A stretch of 64,000 nt of DNA from Paenibacillus pedocola (GCF_031599675.1 NZ_CP134223.1:2976001-3040000), one strand, 5' to 3'. Positions 25,043-35,108 are shown, numbered from the stretch's first letter. Translations and numbers: made by a program. The notes: generated from the sequence alone by a model not told the origin.

Positions 25043-26284
25043 ATGAAAAAGAAAACTGGCTTTACCATTGCTTCATTGCTACTCAGCTTCTCGTTGGTTG
25101 CGGCAGGCTGCGGCAACTCAGACAATTCCGCTTCCGGGGACAGCAAGACTTTGAAAGTATGGTTCATGGGTACATCGGATACCGTTAAGCCGATTGCTGA
25201 AATGTATGAAGCTAAGAATCCTGGAATTAAAGTAGATGTTCAGGCGATTCCTTGGGACACTGCCCATGATAAACTGCTGACGGCTGTAGCTTCCAAGAAC
25301 GGTCCTGACGTTGTCCAGATGGGAACAACCTGGATTCCGGAATTTGCGGCTGCCGGGGCCCTCAAGGATATGTCTCCATATATCGAGCAGTATCCAAGTA
25401 TGAAAGCGGACAACTTCTTCGACGGGGCTGTTCAAACTACACAGTACGAAGGTAAGACGGTCGCTGTTCCGTTTTATGTTGAAACCCGTGCGATGTTCTA
25501 CCGGACCGATCTGCTCAGCGGTGTAGGCTATCCTGAAGGCCCGAAAACCTGGGATGAGCTGAAGGATGCCAGTAAGAAGCTGGTCGAAAAAGGCGGAGCC
25601 GGACATTATGCTTTGCCGATTGAAGGAAAAGACTCCATCTACCCGGTCATTTTTGCCTGGCAGAACGGAAGTGAAATCATCGACGAGAACCGTCAGCCAC
25701 AGTTCAATCAGCCGGCGTATGTAGAAACGGTTAACTTCCTGAAGAGCTTCTATGATGAAGGTTTATCTCCAAAAGGCACGGACCTGGATACCGTGGCAGC
25801 ATTCAAAGACGGTACGATGGCGATGTTCATCAGCGGTCCTTGGATGATCCAGACGGTTAAAGAAAAGGCTCCGGAAATTGACGGCAAGTGGGCAGTAACT
25901 ACGCTCCCGGCCAAAGTAACCAATACTTCATCCATCGGCGGTGCAGATCTGTCGATCTTCAATTACAGCAAAAACCCGGACGAAGCCGCTAAGTTCATAG
26001 CTTTCATGGCTGAACAGGAAGCACAGCTGAAATACTATGAAACCTCCAATTCCATGCCTGCCCTGAAGGCTGCCTGGACGAATGAAGCGCTTAGTGATCC
26101 GATGATTGCCGCTTTCGGCAAGCAGCTGGAGAATTCACGTCCTGCTCCAACGGTGAAGGAATACGAGGAAATTGCCCAGGCGGCAATGGCTGCTTTTGAA
26201 CAGATTACAATTGGCGGCGCAGACACGCAAACCGAGCTGGATAAATTGAATGATAAGGCCAACGAGCTCCTTGGCAATAAATAA
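25043..26284 (+). CDS. Sugar ABC transporter, solute-binding lipoprotein
   Basis: This 413-residue family-1 extracellular binding protein has a lipobox LVAAGC with Cys23. Family signs are TLKVWFMGTSDTVKPIAEMYEAKNPGIKVDV, VVQMGTTWIPEFAAAGALKDMSPYIEQYP and FKDGTMAMFISGPWMI. It delivers a sugar to the two permeases just downstream. Context (GH3 and GH94-type enzymes in the same locus) points to beta-linked glucooligosaccharides. No ATPase gene is present, so a shared MsmX-type ATPase elsewhere is expected. Confidence 0.9.
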   Translation: MKKKTGFTIASLLLSFSLVAAGCGNSDNSASGDSKTLKVWFMGTSDTVKPIAEMYEAKNPGIKVDVQAIPWDTAHDKLLTAVASKNGPDVVQMGTTWIPEFAAAGALKDMSPYIEQYPSMKADNFFDGAVQTTQYEGKTVAVPFYVETRAMFYRTDLLSGVGYPEGPKTWDELKDASKKLVEKGGAGHYALPIEGKDSIYPVIFAWQNGSEIIDENRQPQFNQPAYVETVNFLKSFYDEGLSPKGTDLDTVAAFKDGTMAMFISGPWMIQTVKEKAPEIDGKWAVTTLPAKVTNTSSIGGADLSIFNYSKNPDEAAKFIAFMAEQEAQLKYYETSNSMPALKAAWTNEALSDPMIAAFGKQLENSRPAPTVKEYEEIAQAAMAAFEQITIGGADTQTELDKLNDKANELLGNK

Positions 26285-26388
26285 TATCTGATTTTCCTTC
26301 AGGCGGACTGCCGGGATCTCCATCTGAGGTTCCGGCAGTAGGCTTGTTTCTCTTCCCGAAGGAAGAAAGTGAAAGAACGTGAAAGGGT

Positions 26389-27297
26389 GTGAGGCAAGTG
26401 AATTCATTTGTGAAGCAATGGAACAAGCATAAGTATCCTTATATGTTTATCGCTCCGGCAGTTATTCTGCTGACGCTGTTCTCCATTATTCCGATTATTA
26501 TTGCACTGGTAATCAGCTTTACGGATATGGATCTGGTGGGGCTTGCGGATTATTCGAACATTCGCGGCGTTGGATTCAGCAACTATATTGATATTTTCAA
26601 GGATCCGATTTTCCTCAAATCGATGTACAATACGTTAATTTACGTGGTCATTGGAGTTCCGCTTGTTGTGATGGCCTCGATGGGCGTTGCCCTGCTGCTC
26701 AATTACGGCTCCGGCTGGCTGTTCAAAAGCTTCCGGGTCATCTATTATATGCCTTCCATCACCAATATTGTGGCGGTAGCAGTGGTGTGGGGCTATTTGT
26801 ATAACGGCTCCTACGGCTTGTTTAACTATATACTCTCCTGGTTTGGTTTACCGGCGCAGCAGTGGCTTCAGGACCCCGTTCTGGCTAAATTATCTCTGAT
26901 TCTGCTGGCGTTCTGGAAATCCATCGGACTCAATATGATCATTTTCCTGGCTGCGCTGCAGGGAATTCCGCGCTCCTATTATGAAGCGGCTGAAATCGAC
27001 GGTGCGACCGGCTGGAAAAAGCTGCGCTATATTACCGTTCCTTTGCTTGGATTCGCTACTTTCTTTGTGACCATTACGACTTTGATCGGCTGGATTCAAT
27101 TCTTCGAAGAACCGCTGGTAATGACCAAAGGCGGCCCGCTGAATGCGACCATGTCCATGGCGCTCTTCATTTACAACAACGGGTTCCAGCTGAGCAAATT
27201 CGGCTACGCAGCCTCGGGTTCCTTCGTGCTGTTCATTATCATCATTATCGTGACACTGATTCAATTCGCGGTCAAAAAGAAAGAAGTAGAATATTAA
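26389..27297 (+). CDS. Sugar ABC transporter permease (MalF/UgpA-like)
   Basis: This permease of about 300 residues has six hydrophobic helices. The EAA loop, reading YYEAAEIDGATGWKKLRYITVPLL near residue 195, contacts the ATPase. GTG at 26389 or 26398 can be the start; AAAGGG and GTGAGG lie just upstream and do not decide clearly. It follows the binding protein by 104 bp with no terminator and precedes the second permease by 41 bp. Confidence 0.9.
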   Translation: MRQVNSFVKQWNKHKYPYMFIAPAVILLTLFSIIPIIIALVISFTDMDLVGLADYSNIRGVGFSNYIDIFKDPIFLKSMYNTLIYVVIGVPLVVMASMGVALLLNYGSGWLFKSFRVIYYMPSITNIVAVAVVWGYLYNGSYGLFNYILSWFGLPAQQWLQDPVLAKLSLILLAFWKSIGLNMIIFLAALQGIPRSYYEAAEIDGATGWKKLRYITVPLLGFATFFVTITTLIGWIQFFEEPLVMTKGGPLNATMSMALFIYNNGFQLSKFGYAASGSFVLFIIIIIVTLIQFAVKKKEVEY

Positions 27298-27338
27298 GCT
27301 TCCGCTATTGCTGAAGGCTTAAGAAGGAGGGAACTGGC

Positions 27339-28163
27339 ATGGCACTCAGAATGAAAAGACTGGAAAAAGGAATAATGATCGCGCTGCTTGTTATCGGAGG
27401 ACTGCTGATGATGGTGCCGTTCATTTGGATGATTGGCTCATCCTTTAAGCCTGAGAACGAATTTACGGTAATTCCGCCGTCATTATTTCCGAATCACCCT
27501 ACGTTTAACAACTACCGCGATTTGTTTGTGAAAATGGACTTTCTGATCTATTTGAAGAACACGCTGATTATCGTGCTCTGTTCATTTGTCGGACTGTTCC
27601 TGAATGCGATGGCAGGCTATGCCTTTGCTAAATTTGATTTTCCCGGTAAAAATAAATTCTTTTATGTGATACTGGCGACCATGATGATTCCGGGTCAGGT
27701 TACCATGATTCCAACCTATCTGATTATCAATCAGATGCATCTGGTGAATACGATGGCGGGCATTGTACTTCCGGGTCTCGTAGGCGCGTTTGCGATCTTC
27801 CTGTTCCGCCAGTTTATGACCACAATCCCGATGGATCTGCTGGAGGCGGCAAGACTGGATGGAGCGGGCGAGCTGCGGATCTTTTTCCAGCTGATGGTGC
27901 CGATTGTGAAGCCGGTATTTGCCGTTCAAGGGATATTGACTTTTATCGGGGCATGGAACAGCTTCCTGTGGCCGCTGATTATTGCCAATGACGAGAAACT
28001 GTACACCTTATCCGTCGGCTTGTCGCTTTTGAAAGGACAATATGGTACAGCCTTTGGTCTGCAGATGGCGGGTGCTGCATTTATGGTTGTTCCGATCGTA
28101 ATTATATTTATCTTCTTCCAGAAGCACATCATAGAAGGATATACGATCTCTGGCATAAAATAG
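27339..28163 (+). CDS. Sugar ABC transporter permease (MalG/UgpE-like)
   Basis: This 274-residue inner-membrane subunit has six helices and an EAA loop LLEAARLDGAGELRIFFQLMVPIVKP near residue 168. It pairs with the preceding permease. AAGGAGG lies 8 nt before the ATG. It ends with the usual GYTISGIK-type tail of this group. Confidence 0.92.
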   Translation: MALRMKRLEKGIMIALLVIGGLLMMVPFIWMIGSSFKPENEFTVIPPSLFPNHPTFNNYRDLFVKMDFLIYLKNTLIIVLCSFVGLFLNAMAGYAFAKFDFPGKNKFFYVILATMMIPGQVTMIPTYLIINQMHLVNTMAGIVLPGLVGAFAIFLFRQFMTTIPMDLLEAARLDGAGELRIFFQLMVPIVKPVFAVQGILTFIGAWNSFLWPLIIANDEKLYTLSVGLSLLKGQYGTAFGLQMAGAAFMVVPIVIIFIFFQKHIIEGYTISGIK

Positions 28164-28205
28164 TATATAGAAGCATATTGCAGTGCTGAGGAAGGATTGA
28201 ACAGG

Positions 28206-29198
28206 ATGGCAACGATCAAGGATGTGGCAAAGCTGGCAGGGGTGGCACTGTCGACGGCCTCCTATGCGATGAGCGGGGACAGTAAAGTCAGCGCAAAAAC
28301 AAGAGAAAAGGTGCTGGAAGCGGCACGGCAGCTCAATTATCAGAAAAATGGTTTTGCCATGGATTTGAAACGGAGCCGCACCAATACAATCGCCCTTATT
28401 CTAAGGGACCTGTCAGGTCCATATTATTCGGAATTAATCCGCAGCATTCAAGATGTGGCCTTGTCCAACTCCTATGATCTGATTGCCTGCAGTTCAATGG
28501 GCGGAAAAGAATCAACCGCAGTCAGATACATGCTGGAAAAACGCGTAGACGGGGCAATCGTGCTGGCCCATAACATTACAGATGAAATTCTGCATGCGGC
28601 GGCGGGACCGCGTTTTCCAATCGTGGCGATGGACCGTCTGATTGCCGGTGAAGGTCTCATTAATGTTGTGGTAGATGGTGAACAAGGGGGCTATATTGCA
28701 ACCCGGCACCTGATCGAAAAAGGGCATAGCTCCATCGCTTACATCAGCGGACCTGTCGATTCCTATGACAATGCGCTGCGTTATCAGGGATTCTGCCGGG
28801 CGATGCGCGAAGCCGGACTGACCGAGAAGACGAAATGGAAGCTTAGCGGGAACTTTGTACGTGAAGGCGGTTATAAAGCGACCAAGATGATGCTGATGCA
28901 AGGCGAACTGCCCTCAGCGGTATTCTATGCCAATGATGAAATGGCGGTCGGGGGATTGAAAGCACTGGAGGAAGCTAAAGTTTCGGTGCCGGATGAACTT
29001 TCGGTTATCGGATTCGACGATATTCAGCTGGCTGAATACATTCAGCCTTCGCTGACCACAATCCGCCAGCCGATGTACGAGTCCGGTTCTTTGGCGGGAC
29101 ATCTGCTCTTCCAGATGCTTAACGGAGACCTGGTCAATGATTTCTATAAGCTTAAGATTGAACTGATTGAACGGAATTCGGTTAAAACCAACAACTAA
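28206..29198 (+). CDS. LacI/GalR-family transcriptional regulator
   Basis: From the ATG at 28206 (AGGAAGGA upstream; the TTG at 28197 lies against that site) the protein has 330 residues. The N-terminal HTH is MATIKDVAKLAGVALSTASYAMSG with the hinge helix after SAKTREKVLEAARQLNY. The periplasmic-binding-like core includes VDGAIVLAHNI and SVIGFDDIQLAEYIQPSLTTIRQP. It sits inside the locus it should control. CG-centred palindromes upstream of the binding-protein gene and of the GH3 gene are its likely operators. The inducer is probably the imported oligosaccharide. Confidence 0.92.
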   Translation: MATIKDVAKLAGVALSTASYAMSGDSKVSAKTREKVLEAARQLNYQKNGFAMDLKRSRTNTIALILRDLSGPYYSELIRSIQDVALSNSYDLIACSSMGGKESTAVRYMLEKRVDGAIVLAHNITDEILHAAAGPRFPIVAMDRLIAGEGLINVVVDGEQGGYIATRHLIEKGHSSIAYISGPVDSYDNALRYQGFCRAMREAGLTEKTKWKLSGNFVREGGYKATKMMLMQGELPSAVFYANDEMAVGGLKALEEAKVSVPDELSVIGFDDIQLAEYIQPSLTTIRQPMYESGSLAGHLLFQMLNGDLVNDFYKLKIELIERNSVKTNN

Positions 29199-29388
29199 CC
29201 GGTGAAGAAATAGCTTGGCTTATTAGCTGATGTCTTGTGGCTTCAGCTGAATGCTCCGCTCTGGGAGAGCGGGGCAGCGGTCTTATCCCGTAGAAACAGT
29301 GGTTTATCGAAAATTAGTGAAACGTTTATGAAAAATTAAAACAATATATAAATAAAACCTTATAAATAAAGGGATACGGAGAAAGAAA

Positions 29389-29410
29389 CGATTCGATATT
29401 ATTCGAATCG
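29389..29410. promoter_or_regulatory. LacI-family operator candidate 3
   Basis: Half-site CGATTCGA (29389-29396) and its exact inverse TCGAATCG (29403-29410) are separated by 6 bp. It lies 18 bp before the GH3 start codon, where repressor binding would block transcription or elongation. Confidence 0.65.
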
Positions 29411-29427
29411 GTGGAGGAGTTACAACT

Positions 29428-31596
29428 ATGACTGAGCATCTGTATAACAAATATGTAAAGAACATGACACTGGAAGAGAAAATAGCCCAGCTGCTGCAGC
29501 TGGCAGCTCCCTTTTATGACGAACCGGGTGATCATTCGGAGATTACCGGCCCCATGGAAGAGCTCGGCATCCAAAGCGAAACGGTACGCAATGCGGGTTC
29601 CGTGCTCGGGGTAGCCGGTGCAGCCAAAATGATGGCCGTACAGAAAGCTCATCTGGCGAATAACCGGCTGGGAATTCCGCTGCTGTTCATGGCAGACATT
29701 GTCCACGGTTTCAAGACGATTTTTCCCATCCCGCTGGCCATCGGCAGTTCATGGAATCCGGAACTGGCTAAGCAAAGTGCGGAGATCGCAGCTCGTGAGG
29801 CGGCTGTATCCGGCCTGCATGTGACGTTTGCTCCGATGGTCGATCTCATCCGTGATCCGCGCTGGGGACGGGTGATGGAATCTACCGGCGAAGATCCTTA
29901 TTTGAATGGCGTCTTTGCCAAGGCGTTCGTACAAGGCTTCCAGGGAGATGACCTGGCAGGAGACACCAGCCGTGTGGCGGCCTGCGTCAAGCACTTTGCG
30001 GCCTATGGTGCTGCAGAAGGCGGGCGGGACTATAATACGGTCGATTTGTCTGAGCGCCAGCTGCGTGAGTATTATTTACCCGCCTATAAGAAGGCCCTTG
30101 ATGCCGGAGCCGAAATGGTTATGACCTCGTTCAATATTGTAGATGGTGTTCCGGCTACAGGAAACCGCAAATTACTCCGTGACTTACTGCGCAGGGAATG
30201 GGGCTTTGAAGGGGTTATCATTTCTGATTGGGCCTCTATTAAGGAAATGGTTGCCCACGGTGCAGCTGAAGATGATAAAGAAGCAGCGTTTAAGGCGATA
30301 CGGGCAGGTGTCGACATCGATATGATGACCACCAGCTATCTGCATCATCTGCCTGAGCTGGTTGATGAAGGACTTGTCCATGAAGCTTGGATTGACGAAG
30401 CTGTACTGCGCATTCTGCGGCTTAAAGAGAAGCTTGGACTGTTTGATAATCCGATGCGCGGTGCAGATCCGGTACGGGAGAAGGAAATTGTCTATTCTGC
30501 TGAGCACCGTCAGGCTGCGCGGAAGCTTGCCGAGAAATCAAGCGTGCTGCTCAAGAACGAAGGCGTGCTCCCGCTTCGTGCAGAGCAGCGGGTGGCGCTG
30601 ATCGGGCCGTTTGCGGACAGCGGAGATATTCTGGGCTGGTGGTCCTGGACCGGCTCCAAAGAGACAGCAGTGAAGTTAAGTGATGCCATGCGGGCTGTAA
30701 CAGGCAATCCTGATCATATAGTCGTTGCCGGAGGCTCAGGGATTGATTCCATTACGGAGGCTCAGAAGGAGGAGGCTCTAACGGCAGCAGCAGGAGCAGA
30801 TGTGATTGTACTGGCCGTCGGTGAATCGTCCCATATGAGCGGCGAAGGCGGGAGCCGCACCAATATCCAGCTGCCGGATGCGCAGCTGGAATTAATCCGG
30901 CTTATGAAGGGGCTCGGCAAGCCAGTTGCCATTGTACTGTTTAACGGACGGCCGCTTGACCTTCATGGGGTGTATGATCAGGCCGAGGCTGTGCTGGAAG
31001 CCTGGTTCCCGGGCAGTGAAGGCGGAGCCGCACTGGCGGATCTGTTATACGGCAAGGTCAATCCTTCCGGGCGCCTGACCATGTCTTTCCCTTATTCTGT
31101 TGGCCAGGTTCCGGTGTATTATAATTCATTCAGCACCGGACGTCCGAAACCGGCTGTGGAAGATGAGAACCGGTATGTCTCCAAGTATCTCGACAGTCCG
31201 AATGACCCGCTTCTGCCTTTCGGTTATGGACTTAGTTATACGACCTTTGCTTATGAAGGGCTTATGCTCTCATCCGATACCATGAAAGAGGATCAGCCCA
31301 TTGAAGTGAAGGTGATAGTCACCAATACGGGCAATACAGCCGGAACCGAAACTGTACAGCTGTATGTGCGTGACATTTCCGGGGAGGTTGTCCGTCCGGT
31401 CAAAGAGCTGAAAGACTTCCGGCAGATTGAATTGGCTCCGGGAGAAAGCGCTGAGGTCGTATTCTGCATGGAAGAAAAGCAGCTTCGCTATCATCATAGC
31501 GACTTGAGCCTATCCAGTGACCGCGGACTGTTCCATGTTTATGTAGGCAGCAACAGCCGTGATGTGCTGACAGCCGGATTCCGGCTGCTTAAATAA
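29428..31596 (+). CDS. Beta-glucosidase, glycoside hydrolase family 3 (BglX-like)
   Basis: This 722-residue enzyme has no signal peptide, so it is intracellular. The (beta/alpha)8 domain has RDPRWGRVMESTGEDPYL and the nucleophile Asp267 in VIISDWASI. The alpha/beta sandwich domain follows (VALIGPFADSGDILGWWSWTG, VIVLAVGESSHMSGEGGSR). The C-terminal fibronectin-III-like domain includes YVRDISGEVVRPVKELKDF. It would remove glucose units from imported beta-glucosides. It starts after GTGGAGGAG and is 61 bp before the phosphorylase gene. Confidence 0.93.
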   Translation: MTEHLYNKYVKNMTLEEKIAQLLQLAAPFYDEPGDHSEITGPMEELGIQSETVRNAGSVLGVAGAAKMMAVQKAHLANNRLGIPLLFMADIVHGFKTIFPIPLAIGSSWNPELAKQSAEIAAREAAVSGLHVTFAPMVDLIRDPRWGRVMESTGEDPYLNGVFAKAFVQGFQGDDLAGDTSRVAACVKHFAAYGAAEGGRDYNTVDLSERQLREYYLPAYKKALDAGAEMVMTSFNIVDGVPATGNRKLLRDLLRREWGFEGVIISDWASIKEMVAHGAAEDDKEAAFKAIRAGVDIDMMTTSYLHHLPELVDEGLVHEAWIDEAVLRILRLKEKLGLFDNPMRGADPVREKEIVYSAEHRQAARKLAEKSSVLLKNEGVLPLRAEQRVALIGPFADSGDILGWWSWTGSKETAVKLSDAMRAVTGNPDHIVVAGGSGIDSITEAQKEEALTAAAGADVIVLAVGESSHMSGEGGSRTNIQLPDAQLELIRLMKGLGKPVAIVLFNGRPLDLHGVYDQAEAVLEAWFPGSEGGAALADLLYGKVNPSGRLTMSFPYSVGQVPVYYNSFSTGRPKPAVEDENRYVSKYLDSPNDPLLPFGYGLSYTTFAYEGLMLSSDTMKEDQPIEVKVIVTNTGNTAGTETVQLYVRDISGEVVRPVKELKDFRQIELAPGESAEVVFCMEEKQLRYHHSDLSLSSDRGLFHVYVGSNSRDVLTAGFRLLK

Positions 31597-31657
31597 CAGA
31601 AATGTGACTACTCATAATAGCGGTGCGAAGCCGTAATAGATAAGGAAGTGAATAGAA

Positions 31658-34600
31658 ATGACAATCACAACGAAATCCAAGGTTTCACTTCAAAAAGGCG
31701 GGCTGAAATTTACGTTCCTGAACAGCGGTGATCTCTACCAGGCAACCGGCGGTACCACGATGATTAATCAGTTGTTGTCTAACAGTGTGGACGGAGCCCC
31801 GGGAAATATTTATGCGCGCCTGCATCTTCCAGGCGGCATTCAAGCGTTTCCGCTGCTTGGTGTGAAATCGGGCAGCCGTTTCCGCCGGGATGGTGAGCGG
31901 CTTATTTGGCAGGGGGAGATTCCTGTTAGCTCTGAGATCCAGGGCCTTCAGGAGAAACTCCGCTATCAGGTTGTATTTACATTAGCTGAAGGTGATGTGT
32001 GGTTCTGGGATGTGAAGATTGAAGGAAGCGGCGTAGAGCTGGATGTTCTCTATACCCAGGATGTAGGGATTGCCTCACCGGGGGCTGTTACCAGCAATGA
32101 AGCTTATTTGTCCCAATATATCGACCATGCAGTATTCAAGGATTCAGATAACGGCTATGTAGTCTGTTCCCGTCAGAATCAGCCACAGGGTAGTGAATTC
32201 CCTTATCTGCAGCAGGGCCTGCTGGGCGGAGCAGCCGGTTACTCCACTGACGGCTTCCAGTTTTTCGGGCTGTCCTACAAAGAAACCGACAGACCGGAAG
32301 CCTTGTATCAGCAGAATCTGGCCAATGAAATCTATCAATATGAATTCGCCTATACTGCACTGCAATCAGCTAAGCTACCGTTGAACGGTGAAGCCGCTTT
32401 TACATTCTACGGATTGTTCCGGGCGGACCATCCTGAGGCAATAACTTCACTGGAGTATGCCGATGCTGTGCAGGCTGCCTGGAGCAAGTCTCAGAATCAA
32501 GGGAATGCAACAGAGGAGGGGGGCTGGCTTGAACGCATATTTACTGCCCCGCAGATTGGAGCACCTCTGCAAACGGAGTCGATCTCTGAAGCAGAACTGG
32601 ATTCATTGTTCCCTGAGCGGTTTCAGGAGGAACGGGTCGGCGGGGAATTGTTGGCCTTTTTTACCGAAACCTATGAGCATATAGTCCTTAAGCGTAAAGA
32701 GCTGCTGGTGGAGCGCCCGCACGGACATATTTTGATGAGCGGGAACAATGCACAGTTGAATGCCGAGGTTATGACGACTACCTCATATATGTACGGAATA
32801 TTCAATTCCCAGGTTGTTGTAGGCAATACCAATTTTCATAAAATGATATCGAATGCCCGCAGTGCGCTGAACGTCTATAAGACATCGGGGCAGCGTATCT
32901 ATGTGGAGATTGACGGGCAGTATCATCTGCTGACGATGCCTTCAATGTATGAGATCGGCTTTAATTATGTTCGCTGGTACTACAAGACAGCTGAAGATAC
33001 CTTGGTGATCACCAACTATACAGCCGTCCATTCCCCGGAGATCAGACTGCATGTCCGTTCCGCGGAGGGGAAGGCGTACCGTTTCCTGGTCAGCAACCAG
33101 ATTACTATGAATGTTGCTGAATATGAAATACCATATCACCTGTCAGAGGATGCGGACGGCGGACTAATCTTCCGTGCAGACAAGGCAGGAACGAGTGCTG
33201 CTGTGTATCCGGAGCTGGCATACAAGCTTATGCTAGAGGGAGCGGGCTATCAGCTGGGCGATGAAACCCTGCTGGCATCTGGGGCAGTTCCAGGCAGTGC
33301 TTCGCTGGTTGTTCTTGAACTTAATGCAAGCAGCGAGTGGACATTAACCTTCCAAGGGCTGCTTGATGGACAAACACGTTCTCAAGGGATAGCGTCGTTT
33401 GAAACCGAGAAAGCGGAATATCGTGAGTTTTTTGCCGGGGTCATGAATGGCTTCAAGCTTACTAAGGAAAGCGGAGCTGATGGTGAGCTGTTCAAGGTAA
33501 ACGCTCTGGCCTGGTGGTACACCCATAATATGCTTGTTCACTATTCTGTACCTCACGGCCTGGAACAGTATGGCGGCGCCGCCTGGGGAACGCGGGATGT
33601 ATGCCAGGGTCCAGTGGAGTATTTCCTAGCGACCCACAAATATGAGCAGGTCCGGGAGATTCTCCTGACAGTCTTCGCCCATCAATATGAAGATGACGGG
33701 AACTGGCCGCAATGGTTCATGTTCGACAAATACACGTCTATCCAGCAGGAAGAAAGTCACGGCGATATTATTGTCTGGCCGCTTAAGGTGCTGGGCGATT
33801 ACCTGCGGGCAACCCGTGACTATGCTGTGCTCGATGAGCAGATTCCTTATACGCGCAAACACAGCTTTGACTTCACGGAGCGGACATATTCGCTTAGAGA
33901 ACATGCTGTGAAGGAGTTGGATTACATTAAGTCACATTTCCTGCATGATACGTTCCTCTCCTCCTATGGGGATGGGGACTGGGATGATACCCTGCAGCCG
34001 GCGAATGCCCAGCTGAAGCAGTATATGGTCAGCAGCTGGACGGTAGCGCTGACTTATCAGACCGTTCTTGGGCTGGCTACAGTCATGAAGGAAACAGATG
34101 CAGACTGGTCGGATGAGCTGCGCGGAATGGCGGAGGGGATCAAAGGCGACTTCAACCGCTATATGCTCAGGACGAAGGTTATTCCGGGTTTCCTCTACTT
34201 CGAGGATCCGGAGCAAGCCAAGCTGTTGCTTCATCCAGAGGATAAAGAGACAGGCATCCAGTACCGCCTGCTGCCGATGACCCGCAGTATGATCGGGGAA
34301 CTGCTTACCCCTGAACAGATGGAGGAGCATTATAAGCTGATCCAGGAGCAGTTCCTCTGCCCGGATGGCGTCCGTCTGATGAATCACCCGGCCCAGTACG
34401 CCGGCGGGGTCAGCACTCACTTTAAACGCGCAGAGCAGGCAGCCAATTTCGGACGTGAAATCGGTCTGCAATATGTACATGCACACATCCGCTTCGTCGA
34501 GGCGATGGCCAAGATCGGTAAACGGGATCAGGTATGGAAGGGGCTGGCTACCATTAATCCGATCGGGATCCAGGATGCCGTTCCTAATGCCGAGCTGCGC

Positions 34601-35041
34601 CAGAGCAACGCCTATTTCAGCAGTTCAGACGGTAAGTTTGCCAACCGCTATGAAGCACAGGAACGTTTTGGAGAGCTGCGTGACGGAACGGTTCCGGTAA
34701 AAGGCGGCTGGAGAATCTATTCCAGCGGTCCGGGAATCTACATGAACCAGCTGATCTCGAATGTCCTGGGTATCCGCGAGGACGGCGGCGATCTGGTCAT
34801 AGACCCTGTATTGCCTCCTGAGCTTGACGGCACATGCTTTGACTTCGAATACGGCGGTGCCCCGGTATCCTTCATTTATCATTTGACGGAGGGAAGTCTC
34901 CGCTCTATCTCAGTAAATGGACAGGAAATACAGGCTGAGCGGCTCCCTAATCCTTACCGCCTCGGCGGACTTCGGGTTAGCCGTGAAGATATACAGCGCC
35001 TCGGCAGCACGGAAAAAACGACAATAGATATTTATCTGTAA
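31658..35041 (+). CDS. GH94-type phosphorylase, likely 1,2-beta-oligoglucan phosphorylase
   Basis: At 1127 residues it is longer than cellobiose phosphorylases (about 800) and close to 1,2-beta-oligoglucan phosphorylases (SOGP). An N-terminal beta-sandwich region (1 to about 600) is followed by an (alpha/alpha)6 barrel. The motifs HGLEQYGGAAWGTRDVCQGP near residue 633 and YGDGDWDDTLQPAN near 770 match the SOGP/GH94 active-site area, where one Asp of the DWDD stretch acts as general acid. The enzyme would split beta-1,2-glucooligosaccharides with phosphate to give glucose 1-phosphate. Substrate assignment rests on length, motifs and the operon: binding protein, permeases, LacI and GH3 as in Listeria. 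Confidence 0.82.
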   Translation: MTITTKSKVSLQKGGLKFTFLNSGDLYQATGGTTMINQLLSNSVDGAPGNIYARLHLPGGIQAFPLLGVKSGSRFRRDGERLIWQGEIPVSSEIQGLQEKLRYQVVFTLAEGDVWFWDVKIEGSGVELDVLYTQDVGIASPGAVTSNEAYLSQYIDHAVFKDSDNGYVVCSRQNQPQGSEFPYLQQGLLGGAAGYSTDGFQFFGLSYKETDRPEALYQQNLANEIYQYEFAYTALQSAKLPLNGEAAFTFYGLFRADHPEAITSLEYADAVQAAWSKSQNQGNATEEGGWLERIFTAPQIGAPLQTESISEAELDSLFPERFQEERVGGELLAFFTETYEHIVLKRKELLVERPHGHILMSGNNAQLNAEVMTTTSYMYGIFNSQVVVGNTNFHKMISNARSALNVYKTSGQRIYVEIDGQYHLLTMPSMYEIGFNYVRWYYKTAEDTLVITNYTAVHSPEIRLHVRSAEGKAYRFLVSNQITMNVAEYEIPYHLSEDADGGLIFRADKAGTSAAVYPELAYKLMLEGAGYQLGDETLLASGAVPGSASLVVLELNASSEWTLTFQGLLDGQTRSQGIASFETEKAEYREFFAGVMNGFKLTKESGADGELFKVNALAWWYTHNMLVHYSVPHGLEQYGGAAWGTRDVCQGPVEYFLATHKYEQVREILLTVFAHQYEDDGNWPQWFMFDKYTSIQQEESHGDIIVWPLKVLGDYLRATRDYAVLDEQIPYTRKHSFDFTERTYSLREHAVKELDYIKSHFLHDTFLSSYGDGDWDDTLQPANAQLKQYMVSSWTVALTYQTVLGLATVMKETDADWSDELRGMAEGIKGDFNRYMLRTKVIPGFLYFEDPEQAKLLLHPEDKETGIQYRLLPMTRSMIGELLTPEQMEEHYKLIQEQFLCPDGVRLMNHPAQYAGGVSTHFKRAEQAANFGREIGLQYVHAHIRFVEAMAKIGKRDQVWKGLATINPIGIQDAVPNAELRQSNAYFSSSDGKFANRYEAQERFGELRDGTVPVKGGWRIYSSGPGIYMNQLISNVLGIREDGGDLVIDPVLPPELDGTCFDFEYGGAPVSFIYHLTEGSLRSISVNGQEIQAERLPNPYRLGGLRVSREDIQRLGSTEKTTIDIYL

Positions 35042-35048
35042 CAACAGC

Positions 35049-35108
35049 AGCGGCATGGTCTTAGCTTGTATCCGGATTACGGACCAAGCAGCCCATGCCG
35101 CTTTTTTT
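35049..35108 (+). terminator. Terminator of the glucan operon
   Basis: AGCGGCATGG (35049-35058) pairs with CCATGCCGCT (35093-35102), with TTTTTTT after it. Confidence 0.88.

Noticed and set aside
29313..29330. TGAAACGTTTATGA as a CcpA cre site before the GH3 gene
   Set aside because: It lacks the spacer base before the central CG and several fixed cre bases; the nearby LacI-type repeat explains regulation better.
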